Source: Desulfogranum marinum (GTDB lineage: Bacteria; Desulfobacterota; Desulfobulbia; Desulfobulbales; Desulfobulbaceae). Taken from it: 64,000 nucleotides of DNA. Below are positions 26,521 to 34,878 of this stretch, in pieces (position 1 is the stretch's first letter; each line of letters opens with the position of its first letter). A model generated the notes under the pieces. The model was not told the DNA's origin and searched no databases. It was given only the letters and a program-made list of their open reading frames with translations. A program made the position numbers and the translations under genes. The stretch lies in contig NZ_JAFFQD010000021.1 of the NCBI RefSeq assembly GCF_016918565.1, positions 30,014-94,013 on the forward strand, read 5' to 3'.

Positions 26521-28938
26521 ATGGATCAATTTACCACTGAAAGACTTCCTCTCATGCCCTTGAGAGATATTGTGCTGTTTCCGGGCATGGTTGCTCCGCT
26601 TGTTGTTGGCAGAAAAAAGTCCATTCTGGCATTGGAAACTGCCATGGAAGACAACAGTCTGGTCTTCTTGGTCACTCAAAAGGACGCTCTTGTTGATGAG
26701 CCCGAGCAACGTCATTTGTATACAATCGGTACCATAGCATCGGTGATGCAATTGTTGCGTTTGCCTGACGGTACAATTAAGGCATTGGTCGAAGGGAAGA
26801 GTAGGGCCCGTATTGTTGATTCCAAACTTGAGGGGAGTGGAGAAGACGTTTACTATTCTACTGCCTTGGAGATGATTGAAGATGTCGATGCGCAGAGCCA
26901 AGAGGTTTATGCATACGTACGCGAATTGAAAAAAACCTTTGGCCTGTTTGCCCAGGATAATAAAAAGCTTCCCAGGGAGGTCTATAACACTGTTACCGCT
27001 ATCGAAGACCCCTCCAGGTTGGTTGACCTGGTCATTTCCCATATCCAGCTGAAAACCGAAGAAAAACAAAATGTTTTACAGGAAGCCTCTGTACCGCAAA
27101 GGATTTCAATGGTTCTTGAAATCCTTAACAGGGAGATGGAGCTCTCTGCCTTGGAAAAGGATATTCATACCAAGGTAAAGAAAAAGATGAGCGCTACACA
27201 GCGCAACTATTATCTTTCTGAAAAAATGCGCGTTATTCAAGATGAGGTCGGCCAGGGTGAGGGCGGCGACGATCTGACTGAACTTGAAGCGACGGTAGAC
27301 AGGAAGAAATTACCTAAAATTGCCAAAGACAAGGTTGCCAAAGAATTAAAAAAACTTCGTCAGATGCCCCCTATGTCTGCCGAAACTACAGTGGTGCGCA
27401 ACTATATCGATACTATCCTTGATTTGCCGTGGAGAAAGAAGTCGCGGTCGAAAATAGATATCGATAAAGCGGAAGTTGTCCTTGATGAGGACCACTACGG
27501 TCTTGAAAAACCAAAAGAACGTATTTTGGAATACCTTGCTGTGCAAACGCAGGTTAAAAAACTTAGAGGCCCGATTCTTTGCCTGGTCGGTCCTCCCGGC
27601 GTTGGAAAGACATCTGTATGCAAATCCATTGCCCGTGCAATGGGGCGCCGGTTTATCAGGCTTTCCCTCGGCGGTGTAAGGGATGAGGCTGAAATTCGCG
27701 GTCATCGTCGTACCTATATTGGGGCAATGCCGGGGAAGATCATTCAGTCGATGCAAAAGGCAGGGGTGGTTAATCCTGTTTTCTGTTTGGATGAGGTGGA
27801 CAAGATGAGCGTGGATTTTCGGGGCGACCCTTCTTCCGCGCTGCTTGAAGTGCTTGATCCGGAACAGAATTACGCCTTTAACGACCACTATCTTGATCTT
27901 GATTATGACCTTTCCGGTGTTTTTTTCATAACCACTGCCAATAATTTGCACGGTATTCCCCTGCCATTGCAGGATAGAATGGAAATCATTCAGCTCAACG
28001 GGTACACAGAAGAAGAAAAATTGCATATTGCCAATGATTTTCTACTCCCTAAACAGCTTGAAGCCAATGGCTTTGCCGAGCAGCAGATTATTATTGATCA
28101 GCCGGGCATATTAGAAATTATCCGTCGATATACTCGTGAAGCAGGCGTTCGTAATCTGGAGCGTACCATTGCCGGTATTTGCAGGAAGGTAGCCAGGGAA
28201 GGATTAAAGAACAAGGAGACTGGCAAAAAATACCAGATAGGGATAGATGGTGTTGCCCATTATCTCGGGGTTCCAAAATATCGATATGGCCTTGCTGAAA
28301 AGTTTGACGAGATCGGCCTTACTACCGGTATGGCGTGGACGGAAGTTGGGGGAGAATTACTGCAGATCGAAGCGACTATTATGCCGGGATCGGGCAAGAT
28401 GATCATCACCGGGAAACTTGGTGATGTGATGCAGGAGTCTGCCCAGGCAGCTCTCTCCTTTGTGAGATCGCGCTCAATGCGTCTTGGGCTTGAACCCGAT
28501 TTTTATAATAAGATCGATGTCCATGTTCATGTCCCCGAAGGAGCTATCCCAAAGGACGGACCCTCTGCAGGTATAACCATGGCCACTAGTATTGTCTCGG
28601 CAATACTTAAATTGCCGGTAGATAGAAATATTGCCATGACCGGTGAAATTACGCTGAGGGGCAGGGTGCTGCCTATTGGTGGATTGACCGAGAAACTGCT
28701 TGCTGCAAAAAGAGGCAATATCACCAGGGTTATTATTCCAAAAGCCAATGAGCCTAACCTGGAAGATGTTCCTCAGCAGATACGCGATAGCCTGGAGGTT
28801 GAACTGGTCGATAACGTGAATGATGTCTTGCAAAAAGCGTTGATTTCCAGAGAGGGCGAGTCATTGTTTAAAGATGTGTCGCTCGATTCCATCTATAGTG
28901 ACTTTACTCTCTCCTCACACAATACGCCTGCGCAATAA
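26521..28938 (+). CDS. lon: ATP-dependent Lon protease
   Basis: An 805-residue LonA protease. It has an N-terminal substrate-binding domain ([15 protein letters not shown]), a central coiled region, an AAA+ module with Walker A GPPGVGKT at 357-364, and a C-terminal protease domain with the catalytic dyad Ser682 (DGPSAG) and Lys725. It degrades misfolded and regulatory proteins. It starts 8 bases after clpX and completes the tig-clpP-clpX-lon block. Confidence 0.98.
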   Translation: MDQFTTERLPLMPLRDIVLFPGMVAPLVVGRKKSILALETAMEDNSLVFLVTQKDALVDEPEQRHLYTIGTIASVMQLLRLPDGTIKALVEGKSRARIVDSKLEGSGEDVYYSTALEMIEDVDAQSQEVYAYVRELKKTFGLFAQDNKKLPREVYNTVTAIEDPSRLVDLVISHIQLKTEEKQNVLQEASVPQRISMVLEILNREMELSALEKDIHTKVKKKMSATQRNYYLSEKMRVIQDEVGQGEGGDDLTELEATVDRKKLPKIAKDKVAKELKKLRQMPPMSAETTVVRNYIDTILDLPWRKKSRSKIDIDKAEVVLDEDHYGLEKPKERILEYLAVQTQVKKLRGPILCLVGPPGVGKTSVCKSIARAMGRRFIRLSLGGVRDEAEIRGHRRTYIGAMPGKIIQSMQKAGVVNPVFCLDEVDKMSVDFRGDPSSALLEVLDPEQNYAFNDHYLDLDYDLSGVFFITTANNLHGIPLPLQDRMEIIQLNGYTEEEKLHIANDFLLPKQLEANGFAEQQIIIDQPGILEIIRRYTREAGVRNLERTIAGICRKVAREGLKNKETGKKYQIGIDGVAHYLGVPKYRYGLAEKFDEIGLTTGMAWTEVGGELLQIEATIMPGSGKMIITGKLGDVMQESAQAALSFVRSRSMRLGLEPDFYNKIDVHVHVPEGAIPKDGPSAGITMATSIVSAILKLPVDRNIAMTGEITLRGRVLPIGGLTEKLLAAKRGNITRVIIPKANEPNLEDVPQQIRDSLEVELVDNVNDVLQKALISREGESLFKDVSLDSIYSDFTLSSHNTPAQ

Positions 28939-29005
28939 AAGGACAGGGGAGTTGATACGCGTAACGTTTTAATTCAAGAATACTTAACTTAGAGAGTTTT
29001 TTTTC

Positions 29006-29034
29006 TTGACTGGCAGGACGTATCCTGCTAAATA
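29006..29034 (+). promoter_or_regulatory. promoter of tRNA-Val/Asp operon, first copy
   Basis: TTGACT (29006-29011) lies 17 bases before TAAATA (29029-29034), followed by a GC-rich segment before the tRNA. The block recurs ahead of the second tRNA pair with two base changes, which supports its function. Confidence 0.6.
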
Positions 29035-29050
29035 CCTTCTTCATCGCTGG

Positions 29051-29126
29051 GGGCGAATAGCTCAGCTGGGAGAGCATCGGCCTTACAAGCCGGGGGTCAC
29101 AGGTTCGAGCCCTGTTTCGCCCACCA
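29051..29126 (+). tRNA. tRNA-Val (anticodon UAC), first copy
   Basis: A 76-base cloverleaf. Acceptor GGGCGAA pairs with TTCGCCC, the anticodon loop CTTACAA holds TAC, the T-loop is GGTTCGAGCC, and CCA is encoded. Frames crossing it are artefacts. Confidence 0.96.
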
Positions 29127-29132
29127 CAGCAA

Positions 29133-29210
29133 GGGATCGTAGTTCAGTTTGGTTAGAACGCCGGCCTGTCACGCCGGAGGTCGCGAGTTCGAGTCTCGTC
29201 GATCCCGCCA
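29133..29210 (+). tRNA. tRNA-Asp (anticodon GUC), first copy
   Basis: A 78-base cloverleaf. Acceptor GGGATCG pairs with CGATCCC, the anticodon loop contains GTC, the T-loop is GTTCGAG, and CCA is encoded. It starts 6 bases after tRNA-Val. Confidence 0.96.
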
Positions 29211-29221
29211 TAAGGAAATAT

Positions 29222-29259
29222 AAGGGGTTAGCCTGATTAGGCTAACCCCTTTTTTTTTT
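29222..29259 (+). terminator. intrinsic terminator of first tRNA operon
   Basis: An 11-bp perfect stem, GGGGTTAGCCT with its complement, around a GATT loop, followed by ten T. Confidence 0.95.
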
Positions 29260-29535
29260 GTTTTGCAGGAAGTGCTCTCGCAAGAAGCCCACCTTGCCCC
29301 TCAACGGAGAGTAAGTTGTTACGCCGGCCAATATGTTAATGGTACCCTTTCAACTTTGTAGAGAAGTCTTCTATCGGTCACAAGGGCATGTGTAGAGATG
29401 GTTGAGTGATGTCTCGGAAGCTGGGAGGTGGCAGAGTTTTTTTTATGATACCGTTGGAGATAAGGGTTGCTTTTTTGTGACATCGCCCGTCTAAGCTGTA
29501 TTGTGTTTAAAATGTTATTTTAATAGATAAAGTGC

Positions 29536-29564
29536 TTGACTGACAGGGCGTATCCTGCTAAATA
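29536..29564 (+). promoter_or_regulatory. promoter of tRNA-Val/Asp operon, second copy
   Basis: TTGACT and TAAATA with 17-base spacing, as in the first copy 530 bp upstream. Confidence 0.6.
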
Positions 29565-29580
29565 CCTTCTTCATCGCTGG

Positions 29581-29656
29581 GGGCGAATAGCTCAGCTGGG
29601 AGAGCATCGGCCTTACAAGCCGGGGGTCACAGGTTCGAGCCCTGTTTCGCCCACCA
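29581..29656 (+). tRNA. tRNA-Val (anticodon UAC), second copy
   Basis: Identical to the tRNA at 29051-29126 by base-by-base reading. Confidence 0.96.
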
Positions 29657-29662
29657 CAGCAA

Positions 29663-29740
29663 GGGATCGTAGTTCAGTTTGGTTAGAACGCCGGCCTGTC
29701 ACGCCGGAGGTCGCGAGTTCGAGTCTCGTCGATCCCGCCA
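29663..29740 (+). tRNA. tRNA-Asp (anticodon GUC), second copy
   Basis: Identical to the tRNA at 29133-29210, with the same spacer after tRNA-Val. Confidence 0.96.
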
Positions 29741-29750
29741 TAAAAAATTC

Positions 29751-29786
29751 AGGGTAGTTGGCAATCAGCCAACTACCCTTTTTTTA
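29751..29786 (+). terminator. intrinsic terminator of second tRNA operon
   Basis: A 12-bp perfect stem (AGGGTAGTTGGC and its complement) around AATCA, followed by a T-run. Its sequence differs from the first operon's terminator. Confidence 0.93.
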
Positions 29787-29892
29787 TGTGGTAATGCATT
29801 TCCGCATTACCTTCTTTTGTCTCTTTCGTGAAACCTCTTTATCAAACCTCCGGCTCTATGTAAGAGGAGGTGTTGGCCCTGATAAATTCGAG

Positions 29893-30531
29893 CTAGATAA
29901 CTGCAGTCCTTCTAAGTTCCTGGGTCAGGAGGTCGAAATCGACATCAACGAATGGTCTGTGTTCAAGGATTTCAAGACAAAATTTCCTCGCGACCACATA
30001 CCGACTAGTCAGGGCTTCTATTTTTTTTGCAATATTTGGGGAAAGTCCCGACATTCTCCAAAAGTCTTTGCCGGTTCCGATCATGATGATAAACATCAGG
30101 ATTATAACAGACCAGATCAGCCTGGAGTCGGGACCCGTAGCAGAGTGTATGTACCAGTAGGATAACAGCATACCCGCGGTAAATCCGCAGACCACTCCGA
30201 CCCAACGAACACAATCAAGATGTCTTTTTAGATCGTATTTAGGGTTATCAGACTGCACAACGTCGAGATACTTTGGGATCTGTTCCAGCTTGATGAAAAA
30301 ATGAACTATAGTCAGGACGTAGCCAAAGGTTACCCAATTTCTAACAAACTTCATGGTTTCTTCTGAGTAGGTGGCCAGTAAAAAAAAGGCATCTCCCGTT
30401 TCCCAGGCTTGGATGAGAATGGTTATGAATGATCCGTAAACAATTGCCTGGCAACAGCTTGTGAGGTAGGAGTTTCTGCAGACCTTGGTCAGTGACTTGA
30501 GCTGGGATTGACGTGAAAAGAGCCTTTTCAT
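29893..30531 (-). CDS. hypothetical membrane protein with four helices
   Basis: A 212-residue protein with hydrophobic segments near residues 22-42, 63-82, 108-128 and 137-155. A basic N-terminus and a hydrophilic C-terminal tail of about 50 residues are present. AGGGA lies about 7 bases before the ATG, which supports a real gene. I recognise no family. It stands alone and is convergent with the second tRNA operon. Confidence 0.65.
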   Translation of the reverse strand: MKRLFSRQSQLKSLTKVCRNSYLTSCCQAIVYGSFITILIQAWETGDAFFLLATYSEETMKFVRNWVTFGYVLTIVHFFIKLEQIPKYLDVVQSDNPKYDLKRHLDCVRWVGVVCGFTAGMLLSYWYIHSATGPDSRLIWSVIILMFIIMIGTGKDFWRMSGLSPNIAKKIEALTSRYVVARKFCLEILEHRPFVDVDFDLLTQELRRTAVI

Positions 30532-31270
30532 GATAATTCCCTATGGTTAAAAGTGCAAACAGCGGATGTTAAGCGCAGGAACGGATAGTCGCATTGGATT
30601 TCCCTGCTGCTTATATTTAAAAACTAATCATTATTATTTATTTTTCCGGTATTGTTTTAAAAATCACTAACCAGGCAGTAAGAAAATATCTCCGTTATAT
30701 GGTTTGCGTTGAATTCTTTCCTGATGTATCCCTCTTTATTATTTGATTTTATTCGTTTTATTTTGATAGATACTCGACTGCAAACATGTAGGGGATGTGG
30801 AAAGTAAGCATTAAATTCCGTGTATGCGTGTATCTAGCCGATACATTATCCCCTCGTCGAGCTTTGCCTCTTCAATTCTTTTTGGATATCTCTCGCTGGT
30901 AGCCTGTTTGTAACCTCCTTCCTGTCTCTGTCCTTGTAAATATCTGAATAAGTGCAGTTCTGTTGGTATCATTTTTTAATGGCCCCTTGCTGCTCACCTT
31001 TATGTAAACCTCTGTTTGTCTTTCAAACTTTGCAAGAGCTTCTTGTACAGTGTTTCGAGACCCATATAATTATTTGTAGGGTTTTTCCATCATTAATGCT
31101 GATACAAAGAGAAGAAAATGTGCAAAGTGTGCGTTATGTGTTAAGTGGTTTTGCCTAAGTGCAGGGGTTCGTTTGCTGCAGCAATGTATGCTGTGTGCAT
31201 GCCGGATTCCTGGGAAGGATCTCTTGACGTCTTGATGTTATTGCTTCTTTTAACCATTTAGTCTGCTGAA
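30532..31270. other. 739-bp intergenic region upstream of the hydrogenase cluster
   Basis: AT-rich with no supported gene. A 68-codon plus-strand frame at 30952-31158 is Cys-rich, lacks a ribosome-binding site and is rejected. Promoters for the monohaem lipoprotein and hyb genes probably lie in the last 200 bases, but no sigma70 or sigma54 match was convincing. Confidence 0.4.
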
Positions 31271-31546
31271 ATGTTTATTAAAAATGTATTACTTGTAGGG
31301 TTTTTGGTTGTCGCCCTTGCAGGGTGCCGATCCGATAAGGGATGCCGGGGAATTCTAGTAAACAAATGCAGCAGCTGTCATGGTCTTTCAACCAGTTGTG
31401 CAAAAGTGGGCGAAGGTTATGGCCGATGGTTGGGTATTATAGATGCAATGAACACATTACATGCAGACGTATCTGAGAAGGAGCGTAAGGTGCTTGCAAA
31501 ATGTCTTAGTGAACCTTCAGCGGTTACTGATGATATTTGCAGGTGA
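31271..31546 (+). CDS. monohaem c-type cytochrome lipoprotein
   Basis: A 91-residue protein with an N-terminal signal peptide ending in the lipobox LAGC (Cys18), so the mature form would be lipid-anchored. One haem-binding motif CSSCH is near residues 33-37. A Met about 24 residues later (DAMNTLH) could be the distal haem ligand, as in small sulfate-reducer cytochromes with a W-x-x-I-x-x-M pattern. Three extra Cys are present. It lies 70 bp upstream of hybO on the same strand, so it may accept electrons from the hydrogenase or anchor a cytochrome network. This partnership is inferred from position only. Confidence 0.8.
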   Translation: MFIKNVLLVGFLVVALAGCRSDKGCRGILVNKCSSCHGLSTSCAKVGEGYGRWLGIIDAMNTLHADVSEKERKVLAKCLSEPSAVTDDICR

Positions 31547-31616
31547 AAATACGTACAAATGCTATAGGCGCTGTCGCAGCAGGGTTGCGTGCGGGCCGGT
31601 AATCAAGAGAGAGAGT

Positions 31617-32741
31617 ATGAAGGAACAGAATTTTAGGCAAATTCAGGAAAAATTAAATGGAGTCACGCGCAGGGATTTTATGAAATTTTGCTCTGCAGTC
31701 GCTGCGGGCATGGCTTTACCCGAAGCTGTAGTGCCGAAGATAGCACATGCTATTAGCAGCCCTCAGCGACCGCCGGTCATATGGCTCCATGGCTCTGAGT
31801 GTACCGGCTGCAGTATGTCTCTACTCCGGTCAGAGCACCCCTCAATAGAAAAACTGATTTTTGACCTCATTTCGCTCGACTTTCACGAAACCCTCTCCGC
31901 CGGAGCAGGGCATCAGGCTGAGGGCGCTTTGCATCAGGCTGTGGAGGAAAACTACGGTAAGTTTATCCTGGTTGTTGAGGGAGCGATTCCACTCAAAGAC
32001 GGGGGGATTTACTGCCAGGTTGGTGGCAAAAATTTTGTTGATAGTGTGAAAGAAATTGGTGCCCAGGCCGGAGCCGTTATTGCCGTTGGTTCGTGTGCTT
32101 CGTGGGGCGGTGTTGCTGCGATGGAGCCGAATCCTACCGAGTGTGTAGGGGTTCAGTCTGTCCTGACCGATAAAACAGTGGTTAGTATTCCTGGTTGCCC
32201 ACCTAATCCGTACAACCTTCTTTCAACCGTGATCCATTACCTCACTTTTAATAAGCTGCCTAGCCTTGATAAGAAAAATCGACCAAAATTTGCGTATGGG
32301 CGTTTAATTCATGAACATTGTGAACGGAGACCGCATTTTGACAACGGGCGCTTTGCCCGTCAATTCGGTGACGAAGGCCATCGTCAGGGATATTGTTTGT
32401 ATTATCTTGGCTGCAAGGGGCCGGTAACCTATGCGAACTGTTCGACCAGTCAATTCGGTGATGCAGGATCGGGCTGCTGGCCGGTGGCAATCGGTCATCC
32501 CTGTTTCGGCTGCGCAGAACAAGGGGTTGGCTTTCATATGCCTCAGTTTTCTACCAGCCCTGTCCTTCACGCAACTCCAGCTGCAGAGCATGCCCCCATC
32601 ACGGTTGAACGTGGACAGGGCGTATCCGCCGGTTCGGCAGCTCTTATGGCCGGTTTAGGCGGTGCTGCAATAGGCGCCGGAGCAGTTTTTACCGCGAAGC
32701 TTGGAACCAAGGGGTCTGCAGATGAAGATGAAAAGGCGTGA
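31617..32741 (+). CDS. hybO: [NiFe] hydrogenase small subunit (HybO type)
   Basis: A 374-residue subunit. The twin-arginine signal has TRRDFMKFC at about residues 17-25, so the folded enzyme is exported to the periplasm. The proximal cluster motif CTGC follows (HGSECTGCSM), then GSCASWGG and PGCPPNP, and C-terminal His/Cys ligands (HEHCERRPHF, CLYYLGCKGP, GCWPVAIGHPCFGC) for the medial and distal clusters. A hydrophobic C-terminal helix rich in Ala and Gly anchors it to the membrane. ATG at 31617 gives a correct signal peptide; upstream in-frame codons are not part of the protein. It overlaps hybA by 20 bases. Confidence 0.95.
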   Translation: MKEQNFRQIQEKLNGVTRRDFMKFCSAVAAGMALPEAVVPKIAHAISSPQRPPVIWLHGSECTGCSMSLLRSEHPSIEKLIFDLISLDFHETLSAGAGHQAEGALHQAVEENYGKFILVVEGAIPLKDGGIYCQVGGKNFVDSVKEIGAQAGAVIAVGSCASWGGVAAMEPNPTECVGVQSVLTDKTVVSIPGCPPNPYNLLSTVIHYLTFNKLPSLDKKNRPKFAYGRLIHEHCERRPHFDNGRFARQFGDEGHRQGYCLYYLGCKGPVTYANCSTSQFGDAGSGCWPVAIGHPCFGCAEQGVGFHMPQFSTSPVLHATPAAEHAPITVERGQGVSAGSAALMAGLGGAAIGAGAVFTAKLGTKGSADEDEKA

Positions 32742-33723
32742 TTTTATTAAAGGAGCAGCCGGTAGTCTGGCCCTGTTAACTCTGGATGGTCAAGTTGTTG
32801 ATGCCAGAACTGTAGAAGCACTTCCGCCGAATGCTTTGGGTATTCTTTATGATTCGACCTTGTGTGTGGGCTGTAACGCCTGCATGTCGGCTTGTAAAGA
32901 CGCTAATTCAATGCAAGCTGAACTTGGCCAGGGTAATACCATCTGGGATAAGCCTCAGGATCTATCTTCGAAAACGCTCAATATTATCAAGAAATTTTCC
33001 AGTGGTAAGGGGGTTAACAAAGATGTTGTCGAAGACGGGTATGCATTTATTAAGCGCCAGTGCCTGCATTGTGTGGACCCATCCTGTGTGACGGCCTGCC
33101 CTGTAAGCGCCCTTACCAAGGATAAAGAAAGTGGGATTGTGAGTTACAATAAGGATGCCTGTATAGGTTGCAGGTATTGCCAGGTAGCATGCCCGTACAA
33201 TATTCCTAAATTTGAGTGGGATGATCCGTATCCGGAAATCGTCAAATGCCAGCTTTGTTCTCATCTTATTGCCAAGGGCGGTATTTCCGCCTGTTGTTCG
33301 GTGTGCCCAACTGGGGCTTCATTGTTTGGTCCTGTGGAAAAGCTGATTGAAGAGACCCGGCGTCGGCTGCAAATGAAACCCGGCAAGCAATATGATTTTC
33401 CCGTTTCCTCCATTGATTCAGGAAAGAGCCATGTCTTTAAGGCACCCAAATATGTACGTCACGTGTATGGCAGGGAGGAACTTGGCGGCACCCAGGTAAT
33501 GTATATGTCCGCAGTGCCTTTTGAGAAGTTCGGCCTGCCGACCTTTCCCAAGGAATCTTTTGTTTCCATGGCCAGTGGTATTCAGTACGCCATCTATAAG
33601 GGAATGGTGTATCCCCTGGTAGTTCTTGCCGGACTTGTATTCATGGTGAAGAAAAATAAAAATGCAGAGGAACAGGGAAAAACCGAAAAAAAAGATACCG
33701 TCAAAGGAGATACTCATGAGTGA
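32722..33723 (+). CDS. hybA: hydrogenase ferredoxin-like subunit (HybA type)
   Basis: A 333-residue protein. It starts with a twin-arginine signal (MKRRDFIKG) and has four [4Fe-4S] cysteine clusters: CVGCNACMSAC, CLHCVDPSCVTACP, CIGCRYCQVACP and CQLCSHLI...CCSVCP. A C-terminal helix (near residues 292-310) anchors it to the membrane. It carries electrons from HybO to the membrane subunit HybB. ATG at 32722 is preferred because AAGGGG precedes it; ATG at 32728 is a close alternative. Confidence 0.93.
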   Translation: MKMKRRDFIKGAAGSLALLTLDGQVVDARTVEALPPNALGILYDSTLCVGCNACMSACKDANSMQAELGQGNTIWDKPQDLSSKTLNIIKKFSSGKGVNKDVVEDGYAFIKRQCLHCVDPSCVTACPVSALTKDKESGIVSYNKDACIGCRYCQVACPYNIPKFEWDDPYPEIVKCQLCSHLIAKGGISACCSVCPTGASLFGPVEKLIEETRRRLQMKPGKQYDFPVSSIDSGKSHVFKAPKYVRHVYGREELGGTQVMYMSAVPFEKFGLPTFPKESFVSMASGIQYAIYKGMVYPLVVLAGLVFMVKKNKNAEEQGKTEKKDTVKGDTHE

Positions 33724-34864
33724 AGAAGCAAAACCCCTGGGCGGTAGAATATTTACCCCAACTTTTCTCGTCTGCCTGATTATTGTCGGCATCGCAGGTT
33801 ACTTTGCGATTAAACGTTTTGTTTTTGGGATAGGGTCTATCTCAAATATGAATGATGGGTTTCCGTGGGGTATATGGATAGCCTATGACGTTGTTGTCGG
33901 TACCGCCTTTGCCTGTGGTGGCTACGTGATGGCTCTGCTTGTCTATATTTTAAATAAAGGTCAATTTCATCCTCTGGTAAGACCTGCGCTCCTGGCATCC
34001 ATGTTTGGTTATACTCTTGCCGGTGTTTCCGTTTTTCTCGATATCGGCAGGTACCTGAATGTCTATAACCTTTACCTGCCTTGGCAGATGAATTTTCATT
34101 CGGTCATGTTTGAGGTGGCCATGTGCATCGGGACCTATATCTTTGTCCTGTGGTTGGAGTTTACGCCGGCTTTTGTTGAAAAATGGAAGTTAAAAAATTT
34201 CGGCAAAAGACTCAATCGAGTGATTTTTGCCTTGATTGCCCTTGGAGTGCTGCTGCCGACCATGCACCAGTCTTCGCTGGGAACAATGATGCTCATGGCA
34301 GGGTATAAACTTTCTCCCCTGTGGCATACAAGCACACTGCCGTTACTTTTTTTGCTTACTGCCTTATTCATGGGGTTTGCCATGGTGGTGTTTGAAGCGA
34401 CCATTTCTTCCCGGGTCTATGCTCTTGGCGATGAGACCAATATGCTTTCCAAGGTCGCGCGGATAATGTCCTGGGTTTTAGGGTTTTATCTTATCATCCG
34501 TTTTCAGAATATTTTCATGCGCGGCGAGATGGCCAATGCCTTCTCAGGCACTTTCCTCGGCAACATGTTTCTTGTCGAAAACTTGATGCTTCTCATTGGC
34601 CTTTTCATTTTAGCCTATCCAAACTACCGCTCTAATCCGCGATTGCTTTTTGTTGCTGCAGTGGCGGTGTTGATCGGTGGTTCCTTGTTCAGATTCAACA
34701 CCTATATCATTGGTTTTGATCCTGGAACGGGATGGAAATATTTTCCATCCATCGGTGAACAAATGATTACCTACGGGCTTATTGCCTTCGAAATTGCAGC
34801 GTATACACTCTTTGTAAAAGTTTTCCCTGTTTTCAGCGTTCATAAGTCGGCTGAATTGAATTAG
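33716..34864 (+). CDS. hybB: hydrogenase integral membrane quinone-interacting subunit (HybB/NrfD family)
   Basis: A 382-residue protein with about ten membrane helices of the NrfD/PsrC/HybB family. Typical segments are NDGFPWGIWIAYDVV near residue 43, HSVMFEVAMCIGTYIFVLWLE and HQSSLGTMMLM. It passes electrons between HybA and the quinone pool. AAAGGAGA precedes the ATG at 33716 by 6 bases, and the gene overlaps hybA by 8 bases, indicating translational coupling. Confidence 0.93.
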   Translation: MSEEAKPLGGRIFTPTFLVCLIIVGIAGYFAIKRFVFGIGSISNMNDGFPWGIWIAYDVVVGTAFACGGYVMALLVYILNKGQFHPLVRPALLASMFGYTLAGVSVFLDIGRYLNVYNLYLPWQMNFHSVMFEVAMCIGTYIFVLWLEFTPAFVEKWKLKNFGKRLNRVIFALIALGVLLPTMHQSSLGTMMLMAGYKLSPLWHTSTLPLLFLLTALFMGFAMVVFEATISSRVYALGDETNMLSKVARIMSWVLGFYLIIRFQNIFMRGEMANAFSGTFLGNMFLVENLMLLIGLFILAYPNYRSNPRLLFVAAVAVLIGGSLFRFNTYIIGFDPGTGWKYFPSIGEQMITYGLIAFEIAAYTLFVKVFPVFSVHKSAELN

Positions 34865-34878
34865 TAAGGAGTTTTGTC

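Noticed and set aside
26080..27069. Long (329-codon) open frame on the minus strand across the clpX-lon junction
   Set aside because: It is antisense to two strongly conserved genes, has a Cys/Phe-rich unlikely composition and no ribosome-binding site.
29006..29236. Frames covering the tRNA-Val/Asp pairs (also 29536-29757)
   Set aside because: These translate tRNA sequence; the cloverleafs explain the conservation.
29758..30165. 135-codon plus-strand frame after the second tRNA operon
   Set aside because: It starts within the terminator hairpin and runs antisense to the better-supported membrane protein at 29893-30531.
30952..31158. 68-codon Cys-rich frame upstream of the monohaem lipoprotein
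   Set aside because: No ribosome-binding site, no signal peptide, no haem motif.
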